DNA of 64,000 nt, from contig CAVNZM010000005.1 in NCBI GenBank assembly GCA_963693365.1, positions 8,742,001-8,806,000 of the forward strand, in the 5' to 3' direction. The stretch comes from Amoebidium appalachense (lineage: Eukaryota > Ichthyosporea). The position numbers and the translations under genes are program-made. This document shows positions 36,041-54,640 of the stretch, in pieces (within the stretch, counting starts at the first letter, position 1; the number at the start of each line of letters is the position of its first letter). The notes below the pieces were generated by a model that did no database searches, was not told where the DNA came from, and worked only from the letters and a program-made list of their open reading frames with translations.

Positions 36041-37463
36041 ATGTTCTCCCTCATCTCCGTGCGCCTTTCGGCGGCCTCTCTCGCCCTCCCCCGGTCGCTT
36101 TTGCGCCCGAGCGTGACGCGTTTCCTCTCGACAGCTGCACCTCCCAAGCGGCCCATGGGAGCCTTTTTCCTTTACGTTAAGGAGAACAAAGAGATGGCTC
36201 AGAGGGTGAACCCCACCGCCAAGCTGACCGACGTCACAAAGACGCTCGGGTCTACGTGGAGGACTATGTCAGATGCTGACAAGAAGGTACATGTGCTTGA
36301 TAATCTTGCTTGTTTTTGGCTTCTTGATTTCAATACATCTGTCTCTGTTGGTGTCTTCTTCCACCTTGCTCTTCTTCCACCTTGCTTCCTTTGTTTCTTG
36401 TTCTTGCTCATGTGTTTTTGAAGTTAACATTGAACAGCTTGCTATAATCCTTCTTCTTTCTTCTCCCCCGCGCTCCCTTGTCAACCACTAATCCGTTCTT
36501 TGCCCCCACTTTCCAACCCCAACCCTCACTTTAGTGCTTCAGGTCTTGTTGCTCTTCCGGGCGCTCTGCCCATCCGGCATGAAACGGTCTGTGCCGCAAT
36601 TTATTTTGTTGAGCGGATTAAAACCCCCAGTTACCGCCAAAACAGTTTTTGTTAGAAAGGAGTAAAGAGGGAAAGAATGAAACGAAAAGGGGGGGGACTA
36701 GGGAGTACGGCAAACACATCCTGTGTTTACAGTTCTTGTTAATTAGACCATTCGTCACACCCATCGTCACTGCACATCCCTTTTATTTGCCCCGACTCTC
36801 TCCCTTTACATGTTCTCATCCCTCCCCTATATGCGCACAACACTTCCTGAAGTGGTGTGGTTATTTAAATAATGTAAAGCGCTTGCAAAGGCAATGCTGC
36901 ACACCTGCCTAACATGTTGTATGTTTTCTCTGCACACAGCAACATATCGTACCCCTCAGCCCTTTTTCTACCAACGTACCACGTGTGTTCCTTTGTATTA
37001 TTTCACAACAACAACCCCCCCCCCCCCCTCCCCTTTGACCTTTCCCCCCTCCCACCTTCCTCCGAAAAGGAATGAAAAAGAAAAACATTTTCGAGCTCTT
37101 TCTTCCTGCCCTTTTTTCTTTCATCTTTCCACCCTGACTCCACATCATCGCCCTAACTTTCTTTGCTCACCCCCCCCCCCCCCCCCCCCCCCCCCCAATC
37201 AAACACCCACACACACACACCCCTCCCCAACACACACGTACACGTACAGGCGTACGTTGACCGAGCCAACGAGGCCAAGAGCAGCTACGACAGTGCCCTC
37301 AAGGCCTACCACGACAGTCTCACCCCCGAGCAGAAGGCAGCACTCGATGCCCTGGTCAGTATCCCTTCCCCCCTCTCGCTCCCTCCCCCCTCCCTCATCT
37401 TGCCACCCATGCTTGCTTGCTTACTCGCTTGCTTGCTTGCTAAGCAAAAGTGGATGCCTGGGC

Positions 37464-37497
<34 letters not shown>

Positions 37498-37938
37498 TTC
37501 CCCATCGTTCTTGCTACCAAGGAGAATGAATGACGATTTAAAGACAGGACAGTACAAAGCTTAACACCCACACGTGCATAAGCAGACACACACACACAGG
37601 CAGAGACAGGGATGTAACACGGTGTTGTTCGTTTAGGGCCTTTCCTCGGGTAAGGGAAGGGGGGGGGGGGGGAGGAACGAAATTATTTCGGGTGCTCTCA
37701 ATGTAGGGTTACCCCTGACATTACACTAATAGGACTTTCTCGTGCACTGTTTTGTGCAAAATGTTTGCTACACTGTATCTCTATGAAGCACGGTCTGGCG
37801 GAAATGTCCCCCCTCCTCCCCCCCCCCCCCCCCCCCCCCCTCACCTCCTCCTCCTCCTCCGAAAACACATGCACATGCACATTCTGCCTCACCTTCATAT
37901 CCACCCCGCCCTTTTCCAATTTTGGTGTCTCCTGGACA

Positions 37939-37972
<34 letters not shown>

Positions 37973-37985
37973 CCCCCTCCCCCCC

Positions 37986-38043
<58 letters not shown>

Positions 38044-38507
38044 TTCTATCTTACCGCTTCTCCTCCTTTCCTATCCTTGGCCTTTTCCACTTTTCCATGC
38101 CTTCCCTCCCCCCTCCCCCCCCCCCCCCCCCCCTCCTCCTCCTCCTCCTCCTCCTCTCTTTTTTTTTTTTTTTTTTTTTTTTGCCTTTTTTTTGCCTTTT
38201 TTTTTTTTTGCCTTTTTTCCCTTCCCCTTTTATTCTTTTCACCACCGCAGAAAGAAAAGACGAAGAAAGACGCTCAGAAGGCCAAAGAGGCAAAGGAGAG
38301 GCGGGCCATCAAGTTAAAGGAGAAGGAGGAAGGGAAGCCCAAGTCTGTCACGCCGGCCCTCGTCTTCTACCTTAAAGAGAACAGGGAGGCCATCAAGCAG
38401 GCAAACCCCGGAGCCAAGATGACCGAGATCACAAAGATTGGCATTGAAAATTACAAGAGCTTGTCTCCAGCAGAACGCCAGGTGAGGTTTGTTTGCATTT
38501 TCTTTTT

Positions 38508-38589
<82 letters not shown>

Positions 38590-38809
38590 GGCCTGTGGGT
38601 GCGGGTGTGGGTGTGGGTGTGTACACGTGTAGGTGGAGGTGGTGGGTGGGTGTACAGATTGGGGCCTTTGCAGGGAAGGGGAGTGATTGTGGCAGGCTTT
38701 CACGTACACCATGCGCACATTACTAACACATGACATGTGCACCCACGCCAGCACACACAGCTACATGCCGTGCGCGCGCTCATGTGCTCATAAACACACA
38801 CCTGTACCA

Positions 38810-38848
<39 letters not shown>

Positions 38849-39358
38849 TACGGGGATCTAGCCGCCGCCGACAAGGCCCGCTACAAGCAAGAGATGGAGG
38901 AATGGAGGAAGACCTACCCAGAGAAGACGAACCCCGCACTCGAAAAAGTCAAGGAACAGAGGGCAGCCGAAAAGGAAAAACTAAAAAGGCTAAAGGAAAA
39001 GTTGAAGGCGCAAGCAGAGAAGGAGAAGGAGAAGCTGAAACAGGAAAAGGAGGCGGCAAAGGCGAAATTTGAAAAGGTGAAAGAGAAGGCGAAACGGGAG
39101 GTTGAAAAGGAGAAGGCTAGACAGGCAAAGTTGAAGAGGGAGGCTAAGAAGGCGGCGGCGGCGGCCACGAAGGTGGAGAAACCAAAGAAGAAAACAACCT
39201 TGGCAACGGGGGCAGGAACGAAGAAAAAGGCGGCGGGTGCGAAGGGCGCGGCGAAAAAAACGACAGCGGAGGGAAAGAAAAAAGTGGCGGCGGGGGGTAA
39301 GAAGGGTGGGGACAAGCAGGCGACCAAGACGGTGAAGAGCACGAAGAAGGATAAGTAG
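36041..39358 (+). CDS. mitochondrial two-HMG-box DNA-binding protein
   Basis: Four exons, all phase 0: 36041-36286, 37250-37354, 38251-38481 and 38846-39358 (TAG), giving 364 residues. The N-terminus (MFSLISVRLSAASLALPRSL, then RPSVTRFLSTA) is a typical mitochondrial presequence: Arg/Ser/Leu-rich and without acids. HMG box 1 starts PKRPMGAFFLYVKENKEMA and is completed in exon 2 (SSYDSALKAYHDSL). Box 2 starts PALVFYLKENREAIKQANPG and is completed in exon 4 (YKQEMEEWRKTYPEK). The remaining 130 residues are a Lys/Ala/Glu helix turning into an H1-like Lys/Ala tail. Two boxes after a presequence is the TFAM/Abf2 plan for packaging mitochondrial DNA. Each box is split by an intron at the same place before helix 3. 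Introns contain C-runs, CT and CA arrays. Confidence 0.82.
37355..38845. repeat. homopolymer and dinucleotide arrays in HMG-gene introns
   Basis: C-runs at 37467-37494, 37820-37840 and 37941-37969, CT array 37988-38041, T-runs 38158-38217, CT array 38513-38586 and CA array 38816-38844 running directly into the acceptor CACAG. Confidence 0.85.
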
Positions 39359-39646
39359 TGTTTCAACTGGGGGGGCAAAGATGTTTGAAGGTATGGTTTT
39401 CCTTTTTTGTGTGGTTTTTAGCTACCTTGAGTTTGTTTTGGGGGGAAAAAAAACTGGTGAGAAGGGGGGGGGGGGGGGGGGGGTTTGGCTTTGTACTTTG
39501 TACTTTGTTTCAGATTTTTGTTGTGTCTGGGATGCATGCAGCCTTATTGATTTTGAGACTGGAGTGCTATCTCCTCGCCTTCACTTCACTGCAGATTGAT
39601 TTGACGACTGCCGCCCTTACCTGATCTCCCCCCCCCCCCCCCCCAG

Positions 39647-39698
<52 letters not shown>

Positions 39699-40252
39699 CC
39701 CCTCCCTCCCTCCCCTCCCTTCCCTCCCCCCCTTTTTTTCTTTTTTTTTTTTTTTTTTTTTTTTTTTCCCCCTTCTCCTCCCCCCCCCCCCCCCCTTCCC
39801 CTCCTACCTTCTTTTTCCCCCCCTTCCCCCCCCCCCCCCCCCCCCCCCTGGCCAAACCCTGTATACACTCTTCTCATCAGCAGGTCTCTAACCCACTCTG
39901 CAGAACGTTTTACGCATTTCTCCCCTCGGAGAACTTGGTCGTTGGTGCGTTTTTGTCTGACATCTAACGACTCTGCAGGGTCCCCTGAGACTACTGACAC
40001 TCTAACATTCCCTCCCCTCTCTTACTTCCCCCCCCCCCCTCCCCCTTTCCCTCCTCCTTCCCCTCCCATTTTCTCTGCACACCCAACAGGTCTTAACCAG
40101 ATCTGCACATCGTTAGTCACAATCTTCTCACATATATGAGAGAATGATCGTATTGGTACGATTTGTCTAATATCTGACGATTCTGCAGCATCCCTAAGAC
40201 CCCCCTCCCCCTCCCCCTCCCCCCCTCCCCCCCCCCCCCCCCCCCCACCTCT

Positions 40253-40334
<82 letters not shown>

Positions 40335-40339
40335 TTCCT

Positions 40340-40374
<35 letters not shown>

Positions 40375-40435
40375 GCGCCTGTTGTTTTGCTTGTCATTTG
40401 TTGTTCTGGTTGATTACCTGTAATCTTCGCTTATT

Positions 40436-40470
<35 letters not shown>

Positions 40471-41015
40471 TGTGCGGGGTTGCACATACCGGTGTCTACT
40501 TTTCTTCTTACTGTTTTTCTCTCCACACACTTCATCTGTCCACTTCTGCATACCCCCTTTCATAGCTATAGACACACTTCACACATTGCGTTACGCGCAC
40601 GCATGCACACACCGCTCTGTTGGCGACAGCTCCCTTGGAACCCATGCGGCATGTTACCCGCCGGCGTAACATAACTCGGACTATCGGTTTGGCTTTTTTC
40701 AAGCCCAAAGCAATGGGTGATACCATATTTCCGGCTGACATCCGGGGGCATAGCTTTCCGTTCGAAGACGATAAAGTTCCGCCCTAGTAAGCGTGTTACT
40801 ACCCTGCGGCGTGGGTCAAATCTCATATTTTCCCCTCTGATTACGAATTCTGTGGCCTTCGGGACTTAATTCTTTTCAGCTGGTGTAGTATGTTAGCCAG
40901 GGAAGTATCGACTTAGGTATCGACGGGGGAGCTTCCTAGAAGCCCCGTCTCCTGAGTTCCTATCTATATTTTTCTTGCTTCTGCTTACTGCTGCAACTTT
41001 AACCCCCGGCCTTTC
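39359..41015. repeat. non-coding repeats: homopolymers and a degenerate direct repeat
   Basis: A poly-T/poly-C mosaic fills 39628-39848. Two related segments at about 39877-39990 and 40080-40197 share TCTAACCxxxTCTGCA..., TTTGTCT(G/A)A and CTGACGATTCTGCAG-type blocks, separated by C-runs. A CT array (40257-40328), a T-run (40341-40373) and a GT array (40437-40467) follow. 40500-41015 is unique, with a minus-strand 86-codon frame without motifs. Confidence 0.55.
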
Positions 41016-41271
41016 CCACTGCCCTTGCCTGCATAAGCAACCCTGCTCGTCTCTGATCAAGACGGGTGACCTACTCATGTTCAAGTGAAACAGTATCTGA
41101 GTTGGGTTTCGTTAACGAGGGGAATAGGTCGAAACTCGGGTACTGTGGATGACGTGGGCCCCCCCTGAGGATGGGCTCTGCTTATTATGCATACTCTTTA
41201 TGTATGGCTTGCATTCTGCATCGTGTTATCCGTTTGTTCTTGTGTACTTCGTACTTTTTGACGCATTCAAA
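41016..41271. repeat. dispersed repeat of about 255 bp, copy 1
   Basis: Almost identical, in inverse orientation, to 51765-52020. It ends at a C-run (41272-41295), as the other copy is bounded by G-runs. On the minus strand it carries an ATG and about 20 codons (MSRSPVLIRDEQGCLCRQGQ) preceded by an AT-rich leader, so it may be the 5' part of a longer element continuing to about 40.6 kb. Confidence 0.7.
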
Positions 41272-41284
41272 CCCCCCCCCCCCC

Positions 41285-41329
<45 letters not shown>

Positions 41330-41366
41330 GGTGCCCCGGCCCTCCCCCGGCGTGACTCCTTGTCTT

Positions 41367-41407
<41 letters not shown>

Positions 41408-41431
41408 TGTGTCGGCGGTGGTGTCTCTGTT

Positions 41432-41482
<51 letters not shown>

Positions 41483-43059
41483 CTCTTTCCTCGTTTTGTT
41501 TGGGGTGGTTTGTTGTGTTCCTGTATGTTATTGTATCGATGCCAAGTTCGTGTTTGAAAGCCTTGCACTGTGTGGGGGGCATTGGGACCTTTAGATCTCT
41601 TTTGAAATTGGGAAGTGCTAGTGCAGGGGTTTAATTTTTTTCGAAGTGAAACAAGGGACCTGGTTTGAATGGATTTCACTCTGTTCTACCTGCCCTCTCC
41701 CCTCCCCCCTCCCCCCCCCCCCCCCCCCCCCCCCCCCTCCTTCCTTCCTTCCTTCCGTCGTTCCTTTTGCCCTATTAAAAAGAGAGAGAGGGGGGGGGGG
41801 GGGGTCGAGGACAAAATGGCACCCACACCCAGCCAACCATTTCAACACACGGATTTTTGCTGACAATGCCACCCTTCCCCCCCTTTGTCTCCTCCTCCTT
41901 CTCCTTCCTTTCTCCCTTCTTCTTCGTCTTCCACACACCCAGAAAGCAGGCACCCAGGCGGTAGAGATCTGTAAGAGCCCACAAGCGAATGGTCAAAACC
42001 GGCCATAGTAAAGGCAGGAGGGGTTGGAGTCAAGGGGTGTTTGTACTTGGCTCTTAGACTCTATAGGTTATAGATGGTGTTAATCACGGTGTGAGAGAAT
42101 GCGTGTTTGTGTGTGGGTATTGGTATATATTTACGTGTGCAGCATGTATGATATGGTGTGTTTGGTTGGTTTGTGTATGTTGTAGGCATTTAGTTCTACA
42201 ATAGGTATTGAGACCCCTTTACGAAGGAAGTGGTCTTTCCATTGACGTTTTTTGTTTTTGTGGTTTGTTGTTTTTATGGCCCCCCTCGGTGTTTTCCTAG
42301 ATGCTTTGGTGTTGCCAACTTCGAATATTGTTCTCGTATCTAGTGTCCTCCCTGCCTCTTCTCCCCTTGTCCTTTTTGTTTTTTTCCCCTTTCTTTCTTC
42401 CTTCCCTGTTGTCTCTCTTTTTCATTTCTTTCCTTTTTTTTTTTTTTTTTTTTTTTTTCCTTTTTTTTTTCCCCCCCTTTTTCACTACCCCACTCAAATG
42501 GTTTCCTTTAGTGCACGTTTTTAGCCTTTTCTACGTGTACCTTTTTTCTTGCATCCAACAAATTCTGTCTTTGCTCTTTTTTTTTTGTTGGGGGGTGGGG
42601 GGGGGGGGAGGGTACGTGTTGTGTATCATCAATGGGGCAGCACCGTTAGGTTAGTCCCTGAGTAGCACAAGTGGTATAGGCGTAAACCTGTGGGGATATC
42701 CTTTTTTTATATAGAATATCTAATACTTCTTGGATTCTGCAAGAGTAAAGTGCAGAAATGCCGTGCTGCTGGCTGCAAATCACGGTGACGCTTTGCCCTC
42801 GCAAGGGGACAATCATGCGTGCATATATACATGTATGCAAGTTGTTGACTTTCAAACGTTCACACGGGGTGTATTTTGATATATATATATATATATATAT
42901 ATCCGGGATAGGCTGACCGGTCACAATGATTAGAGAAGTTGAATATGTAAGGAAAAACATAGCCATATATGTATATTATACTGCTCGTTTTGTGGTCGTT
43001 TCATGGTAAACACAATTAACACATTACACAGGCAAGGAGTCTTTGCACATGTCTATCGT

Positions 43060-43094
<35 letters not shown>

Positions 43095-43863
43095 CCCCGC
43101 CCGCCTGCCCATCCGTGGCTCCCCAACTTGGACCCCAAGCCCACTGGTACATGTAACATGTACAATTCCCATCCACTAGGCCTACGAGAGCCGTTCCCAT
43201 TGCAATTGTCAACACCGCTGCCCCCCCCCTTTTTTTTTTTTTGGTGCATATGTATTGCATGTTTGCAAAAAGGCCCCAGAACAAAAACCTACACCTTAAA
43301 AAAAAGGGGGGGGGCAGTGGTACCTCGGAGGATGGGGCTAAAGCGTTCACTGTGGGAATTTAGGTTAGCTGTTATTACAGTAGCGACCGGGGGAGCTCGG
43401 GCCGCCCCTGTAAATGACACGCACGTGTGTGTGTGTGCGGGTGGGTGGGTCCATGGCCGGCCGTGGTTTTTTTGGGGGGGAGGGGGGAGGAGAAGGGAGG
43501 GGTTTTATATATATGATGGTAGCCTGCAGACCGCCAACACGGTGAAATTACGGGCTTGACAATGTGTAATTGTTAATGTTACTACTGAGTGTTCAGTCGT
43601 CAGACGGAGCTGAAATTTTTACAAAGCAGTAGGCATACGCTCTGCATATATTTTTTATATCGTTGAATTCGTTTATTGTAAGAAAAAAGGTTATAAGCAG
43701 TCACTGTGAAGTCATAAACTTCTAAAAGGCTATGCATATGCCTGACCATGAGTCAACTTTTTCAACCGGACAGTCTCCCGGCTCTCAGAATACACCTGGA
43801 GCGAACCCCCTTTACCAAAAGTACCAAATTTAAAGAGACAACGGGGGGGAAGGAGGGGGGCGG

Positions 43864-43919
<56 letters not shown>

Positions 43920-44684
43920 GGACTGCGGGGAGGTGTGAACATTGGGGTTAAACCGGGTAAGGAAAAAAAAAGGGGGGGGGGGGGGGGGGGGAAAGGGATG
44001 GGGTTAAAGGTTTTGGTTCTGCAAAGATGGTTGTGAAGTCTGGGTGTGTGTGTGAAAACGTGGGGGTTAATGGGGAAAAGAATGGGAGGGCAAAAAAAAA
44101 AAAAGGAGGGGGGGGGGGGGGGGGGGGGGTGGAAGATGGGGTTAGACATTTGAGAGAGGTGACAGGGGGGTTAAAATGATGGGAGTAAACTTTTGTAGTT
44201 GAGAAAGAGCTTGTTCTGACGAACAGACGTTTGGGAGGACTGCGGGGATGTGAAAATTGGAGTTAAAACCAGGAAAAAGGAATGAAATAAACGGGATAAA
44301 CTTGTGAAAGTGGTAAAAAGGGATCTCAAACCAAGGGGAGAGCCTGATTAAGGTAGTGATTGGGTCAAGTCGTGAAGGGAAAAAAAAGGGGGGTTGGTTA
44401 AGAACGACTAAGCTTCCTGCAAATTAGATTACTTTACACTTGCATACTCAATCCGAACCTTGTTAAGCTAATTTCACCACTGTGTTTATCTGTGTGTGTT
44501 TGTGTGTGTGTGTGTTTTCCGGCCGGGGGGGAGGGGGGGAGGGGGGGGGGGGGAAGGGGGAGGGGAGGGGGGAGGGGGGGGGGGGGGTATACCTGTAGAG
44601 TTGTGTTGGACATATCTGCAAATGGCTCCAAAAAGGTGCAATTGTCGTGAAGTTTGTTTGCAATGGAGAGTTGGCCCATACGTA

Positions 44685-44780
<96 letters not shown>

Positions 44781-44867
44781 TGCATGTGTGTGTGTGTGTG
44801 TGTCTGTGTGTGCGTGTATGTATGTACGTGTGTGTGTGTGTGCACCCCACATGCAGGTGTGTGTGCA

Positions 44868-44907
<40 letters not shown>

Positions 44908-45265
44908 GGCGCACGTGTGCGTGTGCGTGCGTGCATGTGGGAAAGGTTAGAATGCAATGTATAGCATATAAAGCTGATCACAACGAGTAAAGTATTGCCA
45001 AAAAGTGACCGATTAGAAACAAATCTCCAATATAAGAGAGCCCATCCTCAGCTCAAGCCATCCACAGCACCCTCGTTTCAAAGCATATGTGGTGGTGATT
45101 GGGGGGGGGAGGGGAGGGGGAGATTGTGACATGGATTTCCTTCTTCTTCCTTCATTTTTTTCCTGGGAAGAAAAAAAGAATGAAGAAGACCAAACATGAT
45201 CCGTGTAACCGAAAAACCAGACATGAACCCCCATACTGGGAAAGGCACACACATACGTACACAAG
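41272..45265. other. gene-poor region with homopolymers and GT array
   Basis: No protein-like exon found. Present are C-, CT-, T- and G-runs at 41272-41482, 41701-41737 and 41790-41803, a T-rich block (42430-42473), an AT array (42880-42902), a C-run (43061-43093), G-runs 43866-43918, 43973-43991 and 44108-44129, and a long GT array 44687-44800 continuing discontinuously to 44930. Confidence 0.5.
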
Positions 45266-45379
45266 TCTGGGCAGAGGGAGGAGGGAGGGCGAGGGGGGTT
45301 GGAGGAGGTGGAGAAAGGGGGGCGGGGGAGGAGGGAGAGAGGGTGGAGGAGGTCATGTGTGTGTGTGTGTGTGTGGGGT

Positions 45380-45413
<34 letters not shown>

Positions 45414-45595
45414 ATCCATAACCAAGAGGTTGGAGAAAGGTCAATCCCAGGCCTAGGGCATGGACTATATAAGCAGTCGAGTTCTTCGAAGAGAAAGAAT
45501 GTAAAGGAGGAGGATGGGTGGGGTGGTGGATGGGGGGGTGGTGGGTGGGGGGGTGGGGGGGGGGGGGGGGGGGGGGGGGGGTAACGGTGACTCAC

Positions 45596-45700
45596 CGACA
45601 GCATGTTCACTCCAGCCTCAACATCCACCCTGGCCCCCTGCCCACTCGCTCGTAGGCACAAGGGCAACAGTCCCAGGCAGCACTTTGATAAGTACCCCAT
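45596..45700 (-). CDS. first exon of a small unrecognised gene, left-arm copy
   Basis: ATG at 45700 opens 35 codons (MGYLSKCCLGLLPLCLRASG, then VDVEAGVNMLS) ending in a strong donor TCG|GTGAGT, followed after five bases by a C-run on the sense strand. The first 17 residues resemble a signal peptide or membrane anchor. The right-arm copy (62686-62790) differs by one residue (Leu for Ser at position 5). The second exon is unknown. A CCCAG acceptor candidate lies exactly where the arms diverge (about 45272), so the two copies would be joined to different second exons. Confidence 0.45.
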
Positions 45701-46126
45701 AGTGGCGGTGGGAAAAGTGTCAAAGGTAGGGCGAAAAAGAAGGTGGAATCAAAAAGCACTCTACTAGAGTGAAACTGATTATGTGTGGTTTTGTTCGATC
45801 CTCCCAAGTGGTGAACAGGTAGTGTGTTGGTCTATGCGGACAACGACGCCGCGTACCACGTATCAGCTGCCTCTTCGCACGCGGCACGCATTCTGCCTCT
45901 GAGTAGCCGGTGCTCTGCGAAGTGTGTAGCAACTGCTCAGTGCCCGTCAGCGATGTTATGCTATGTTACAGTTACAGTTACTTTGCCTACACAGAAAAAA
46001 ATCGTGCCTTTAGGCCAAATGAAGTTATACTACCAAGTTCACAATGTTTAAGGGCTGTTCCCCCTCCCCCCCCCCTCAACACGAGGTGGCAGTGGGAGCA
46101 AGAGAGACCAGCCGTAGTAACGTTCA

Positions 46127-46326
46127 TATGTGTCCTGTACTGCTGTTTTTTTTTTTCGCCCACGGCAATAAAAAAGCATGATATAAGGCGAATGGTCTAT
46201 CCTTAAAACGCACCAGTGCGCTACCTCCCAATCGTAAACACGCGCTGACCCCCCTTTTAACCAATCAGATACCGCCCACCCCCCTCCCTTGCGGGTGCCA
46301 TATGTGTCCTGTTACCTGTACTGCAA
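46127..46326. repeat. about 200-bp insertion specific to the left arm
   Basis: The right arm goes directly from GTAACGTTCA to GGCCCAAATC (reverse complement). The left arm has about 200 extra bases flanked by similar TATGTGTCCTGT...CTGTACTG blocks (46126 and 46301). Whether it is an insertion here or a deletion in the right arm between direct repeats cannot be decided. Confidence 0.65.
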
Positions 46327-47167
46327 TGGCCCAAATCAAAGCAAGCAGAAGCCCAATTGCTAATTAGTTATAACGAATAGCGCTGTCGCATAATATATTG
46401 TCTTTGTTTCAACTGTGTTTAAGTCGGGCCGGATCCGGCGTTCATTCGGAGCACAGTGACGAAGCAAGAGGGAACAAAAGACAGACCCTCTACCGAATAA
46501 ACTAAGGGCCTTAAGGTGTGTACGTATGTAGTCCGCGGAAGTATCAGGCAACACAGTTGCAAAACAACTCCTTGATAGGCTACTCTCTGTGAGCGGCCTG
46601 TGCACGTGACGAGTTGATAGAGTTGATACGTTTTATCGATCGTATGGCATGCGGTTGCATACCCGAAGTGATGCCGCCACAGCCAATCCGGTCGGAGAAT
46701 AAAAAATCCCCCCCCCCCCCCCCCCCCCCCCTCGAAACACACAGCACTGCACACACACGCACACCCGCACACCACCACCACCACCAAGCATTTTGGCCGC
46801 CACGTGCACCACCAACCTCCCCATACCCCCACCCGGCAATGCATGTTTTTTGTGCACACGTGTCATTTGTTGGCCACATAATAAAGCATGTTTCCAAACT
46901 ACACGTGTGTGGGCACGGCCGGGACCTCGACTAGCATATTGATTAACTCACTTTACGTGTGCATGTGAGTGTGCATGTGTGTGTGCAGTGTCAACTGTGT
47001 TTCATGCGTGCCATGGTGTGCGCGCATGTGCTTCATGCGTGTGTACACGTGTTTGACGTGTGCGTGTGTATACATGGTGTGTGTGTGTGTGTGTGTGTGT
47101 GCGTGTGTTCGCGCAATGCGCGCGTGTGTGAGCGCGCGTTCTTTTTTTCCTTTTTCTTTCTTTTCTT

Positions 47168-47210
<43 letters not shown>

Positions 47211-47287
47211 CAGCTGTGAAAAAATTTATCCGACCCATTTTCATGGCTGCGCAGGAAGTGCAAGAATACTTGCTCATACATAGTAAT

Positions 47288-47578
47288 TCTTCATGAAGGA
47301 GTCTTATCACATGATTTCTGTGTGAACAGGCTTCAAGGCACGATCGATACACAAACAACGTCGTATTGACCTTTGCAAAGTACCTGCATACATACATACA
47401 TGCCTGATTTCACAACTCACACATTGTATCACCGCCAACCATGAACCTGAAACCTGAACCTTGTTGTAAAAAAAAAAAAAAGCAGACCATATATTCATAA
47501 ACTCCCGTGAGTATGCTTCATGCAGAGTGCATATTTTTTTTCAGAAACAGCCAGCAAATTTATATAAAGTTCGGGTTT

Positions 47579-47619
<41 letters not shown>

Positions 47620-47962
47620 AAAATCACGGACAGAATTTCATACTCCCTGACGCCCCCGCGCGCCTGTACATGCATACCAACCATTTTTATATCACAAGTC
47701 AAACCCACATATCATACTAGGATTCGCTTTTCTGTAACAAACCATGAGTTTTTGCAGTTCAAGTCTTGAACCCCGGCAGCCATAAATAAATCCACTCTCT
47801 TGCAAACTGACACGACTTGAGTGGATAACACACATGCATGATTAAGGCACATATATGGGAGATTCGGGGGCTAAGCAACCAGAAGTGAGATACGCACTGC
47901 TGGGAGGGGGGGAGGGGGGGGAGGAGAAGAAGGGGGGGGGGGGGGGGGGGAGAGAGAGAGGT

Positions 47963-47999
<37 letters not shown>

Positions 48000-48139
48000 A
48001 AGGAGAGAGAGAGAGAGAGCAGAGAGAGAGAGAGCAGAAAGAGACGTGCCAGAAAAGAAATCGAGCTATGAGCAGACCAAAAGGATTCTGAGGAAAATCC
48101 CAAGTTCACAGTTTGAACGGTCACCTATCAAGAGGTGAA

Positions 48140-48170
<31 letters not shown>

Positions 48171-48180
48171 TTGCTGTCGC

Positions 48181-48185
<5 letters not shown>
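47288..48185. repeat. HMG-gene 3' flank, copy Z1
   Basis: This flank starts CTTCATGAAGGAGTC and ends with the last bases of the HMG gene. It occurs again in the same orientation at 53660-54640 and inverted at 60400-61325. Z1 lacks about 30 bp (ACTTTGCCCTTTACACGCGG and flanks) that both other copies keep. Contents are poly-A (47581-47616), G-runs and GA arrays, with no gene. Confidence 0.75.
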
Positions 48186-53339
<5,154 letters not shown>

Positions 53340-53659
53340 GGTGGGCGGTGGTAACGGGAGGTGCAACGCCTCCCCGTGTGCGGTGCTTGTGTGTGTGTAC
53401 GTATGTGGAGGCGTTGTGGTGTGCGCCTCTCATTTCACGTGTAATTCTCCGTGGTGCGTGTAGGTTTGTCCTACAAGTCAAAAATTCACTAATTTCGGCC
53501 TTTTATGGCACAGTTATGGCACGGTTGAGCGCTGCGTCACACAAACAAAACTGACATCAGTGACATGTCCATACGTCGCTTGACGTGCTTCTACAAGATA
53601 AAAACAGCCTCTCGTGCTGAGCAGAATAAGTACCGGGCCGTATGTGTGTTGATACGTTA

Positions 53660-54315
53660 TCTTCATGAAGGAGTCTTATCACATGATTTCTGTGTGAACA
53701 GGCTTCAAGGCACGATCGATACACAAACAACGTCGTATTGACCTTTGCAAAGTACCTGCATACATACATACATGCCTGCTTTCACAACTCACACATTGTA
53801 TCACAGGACTTTGCCCTTTACACGCGGACCGGGCCGCCAACCATGAACCTGAAACCTGAACCTTGTTGTAAAAAAAAAAAGGCAGACCATATATTTATAA
53901 ACTCCCGTGAGTATGCTTCATGCAGAGTGCCTATTTTTTTTTTCAGAACCAGCCAGCAGATACATATAAAGTTCGGGTTTTAAAAAAAAAAAAAAAAAAG
54001 AAAAAGGAAAAAAAAGGGGGGAGGGGTCCAGGTCAAAATCACGACAGAATTTCATACTCCCTGACGCCCCCGCGCGCCTGCACATGCATACCAACCATTA
54101 TTGTATCACAAGTCAAACCCACATATCATACTAGGATTCGCTTTTCTGTAACAAACCATGAGTATTTGCAGTTCAAGTCTTGAACCCCGGCAGCCATAAA
54201 TAAATCCAATCTCTTGCAAACTCACACGACTTGAGTGGATAACACGCGTGCATAATAAGGCACATATATGGGAGATTCGGGGGCTAAGCAACCAGAAACG
54301 AGATACGCACTGCTG

Positions 54316-54363
<48 letters not shown>

Positions 54364-54404
54364 GGAGAAGAAGGGGGGGGGGGGGGAGGAAGAGAGAGGT
54401 GGGG

Positions 54405-54440
<36 letters not shown>

Positions 54441-54640
54441 AGAAGGAGAGAGAGAGAGAGAGCAGAAAGAGACGTGCCAGAAAAGAAATCGAGCTATGAA
54501 CAAACCAAAAGGATTCTGAGGAAAATCCCAAGTTCCCAGTTTGAACGGTTATCTATGAAGAGGTGAAGGGGAGGGGGGGGGGGGGGGGGGGAGGGAGGGG
54601 GGGGGGAGGGGGGGGGGGGGGGATTGCTGTCGCTTAGATC
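53660..54640. repeat. HMG-gene 3' flank, spacer copy Z2
   Basis: This same-orientation copy of 47288-48185 fills most of the spacer between the arms and stops a few bases inside the last HMG exon (GCTTAGA). It is closer to the right-arm copy than to Z1, since it keeps a block missing from Z1. Confidence 0.75.

Noticed and set aside
40566-41084. Minus-strand frames (MRFDPRRRVVTRLL..., MNMSRSPVLIRDEQG...) as a gene
   Set aside because: They show some protein-like stretches, but only a 255-bp part recurs elsewhere, and no domain or splice structure could be shown; described only as a dispersed repeat.
42646-42730. tRNA-like A-box (TAGCACAAGTGGTATAGGC)
   Set aside because: No matching B-box, acceptor stem or anticodon arm follows.
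46360-46605. Frame conserved in both arms (begins MHRPLTESSLSRSC)
   Set aside because: Its 3' part differs between arms by frameshift and it shows no protein-like features; similarity is due to the recent duplication.
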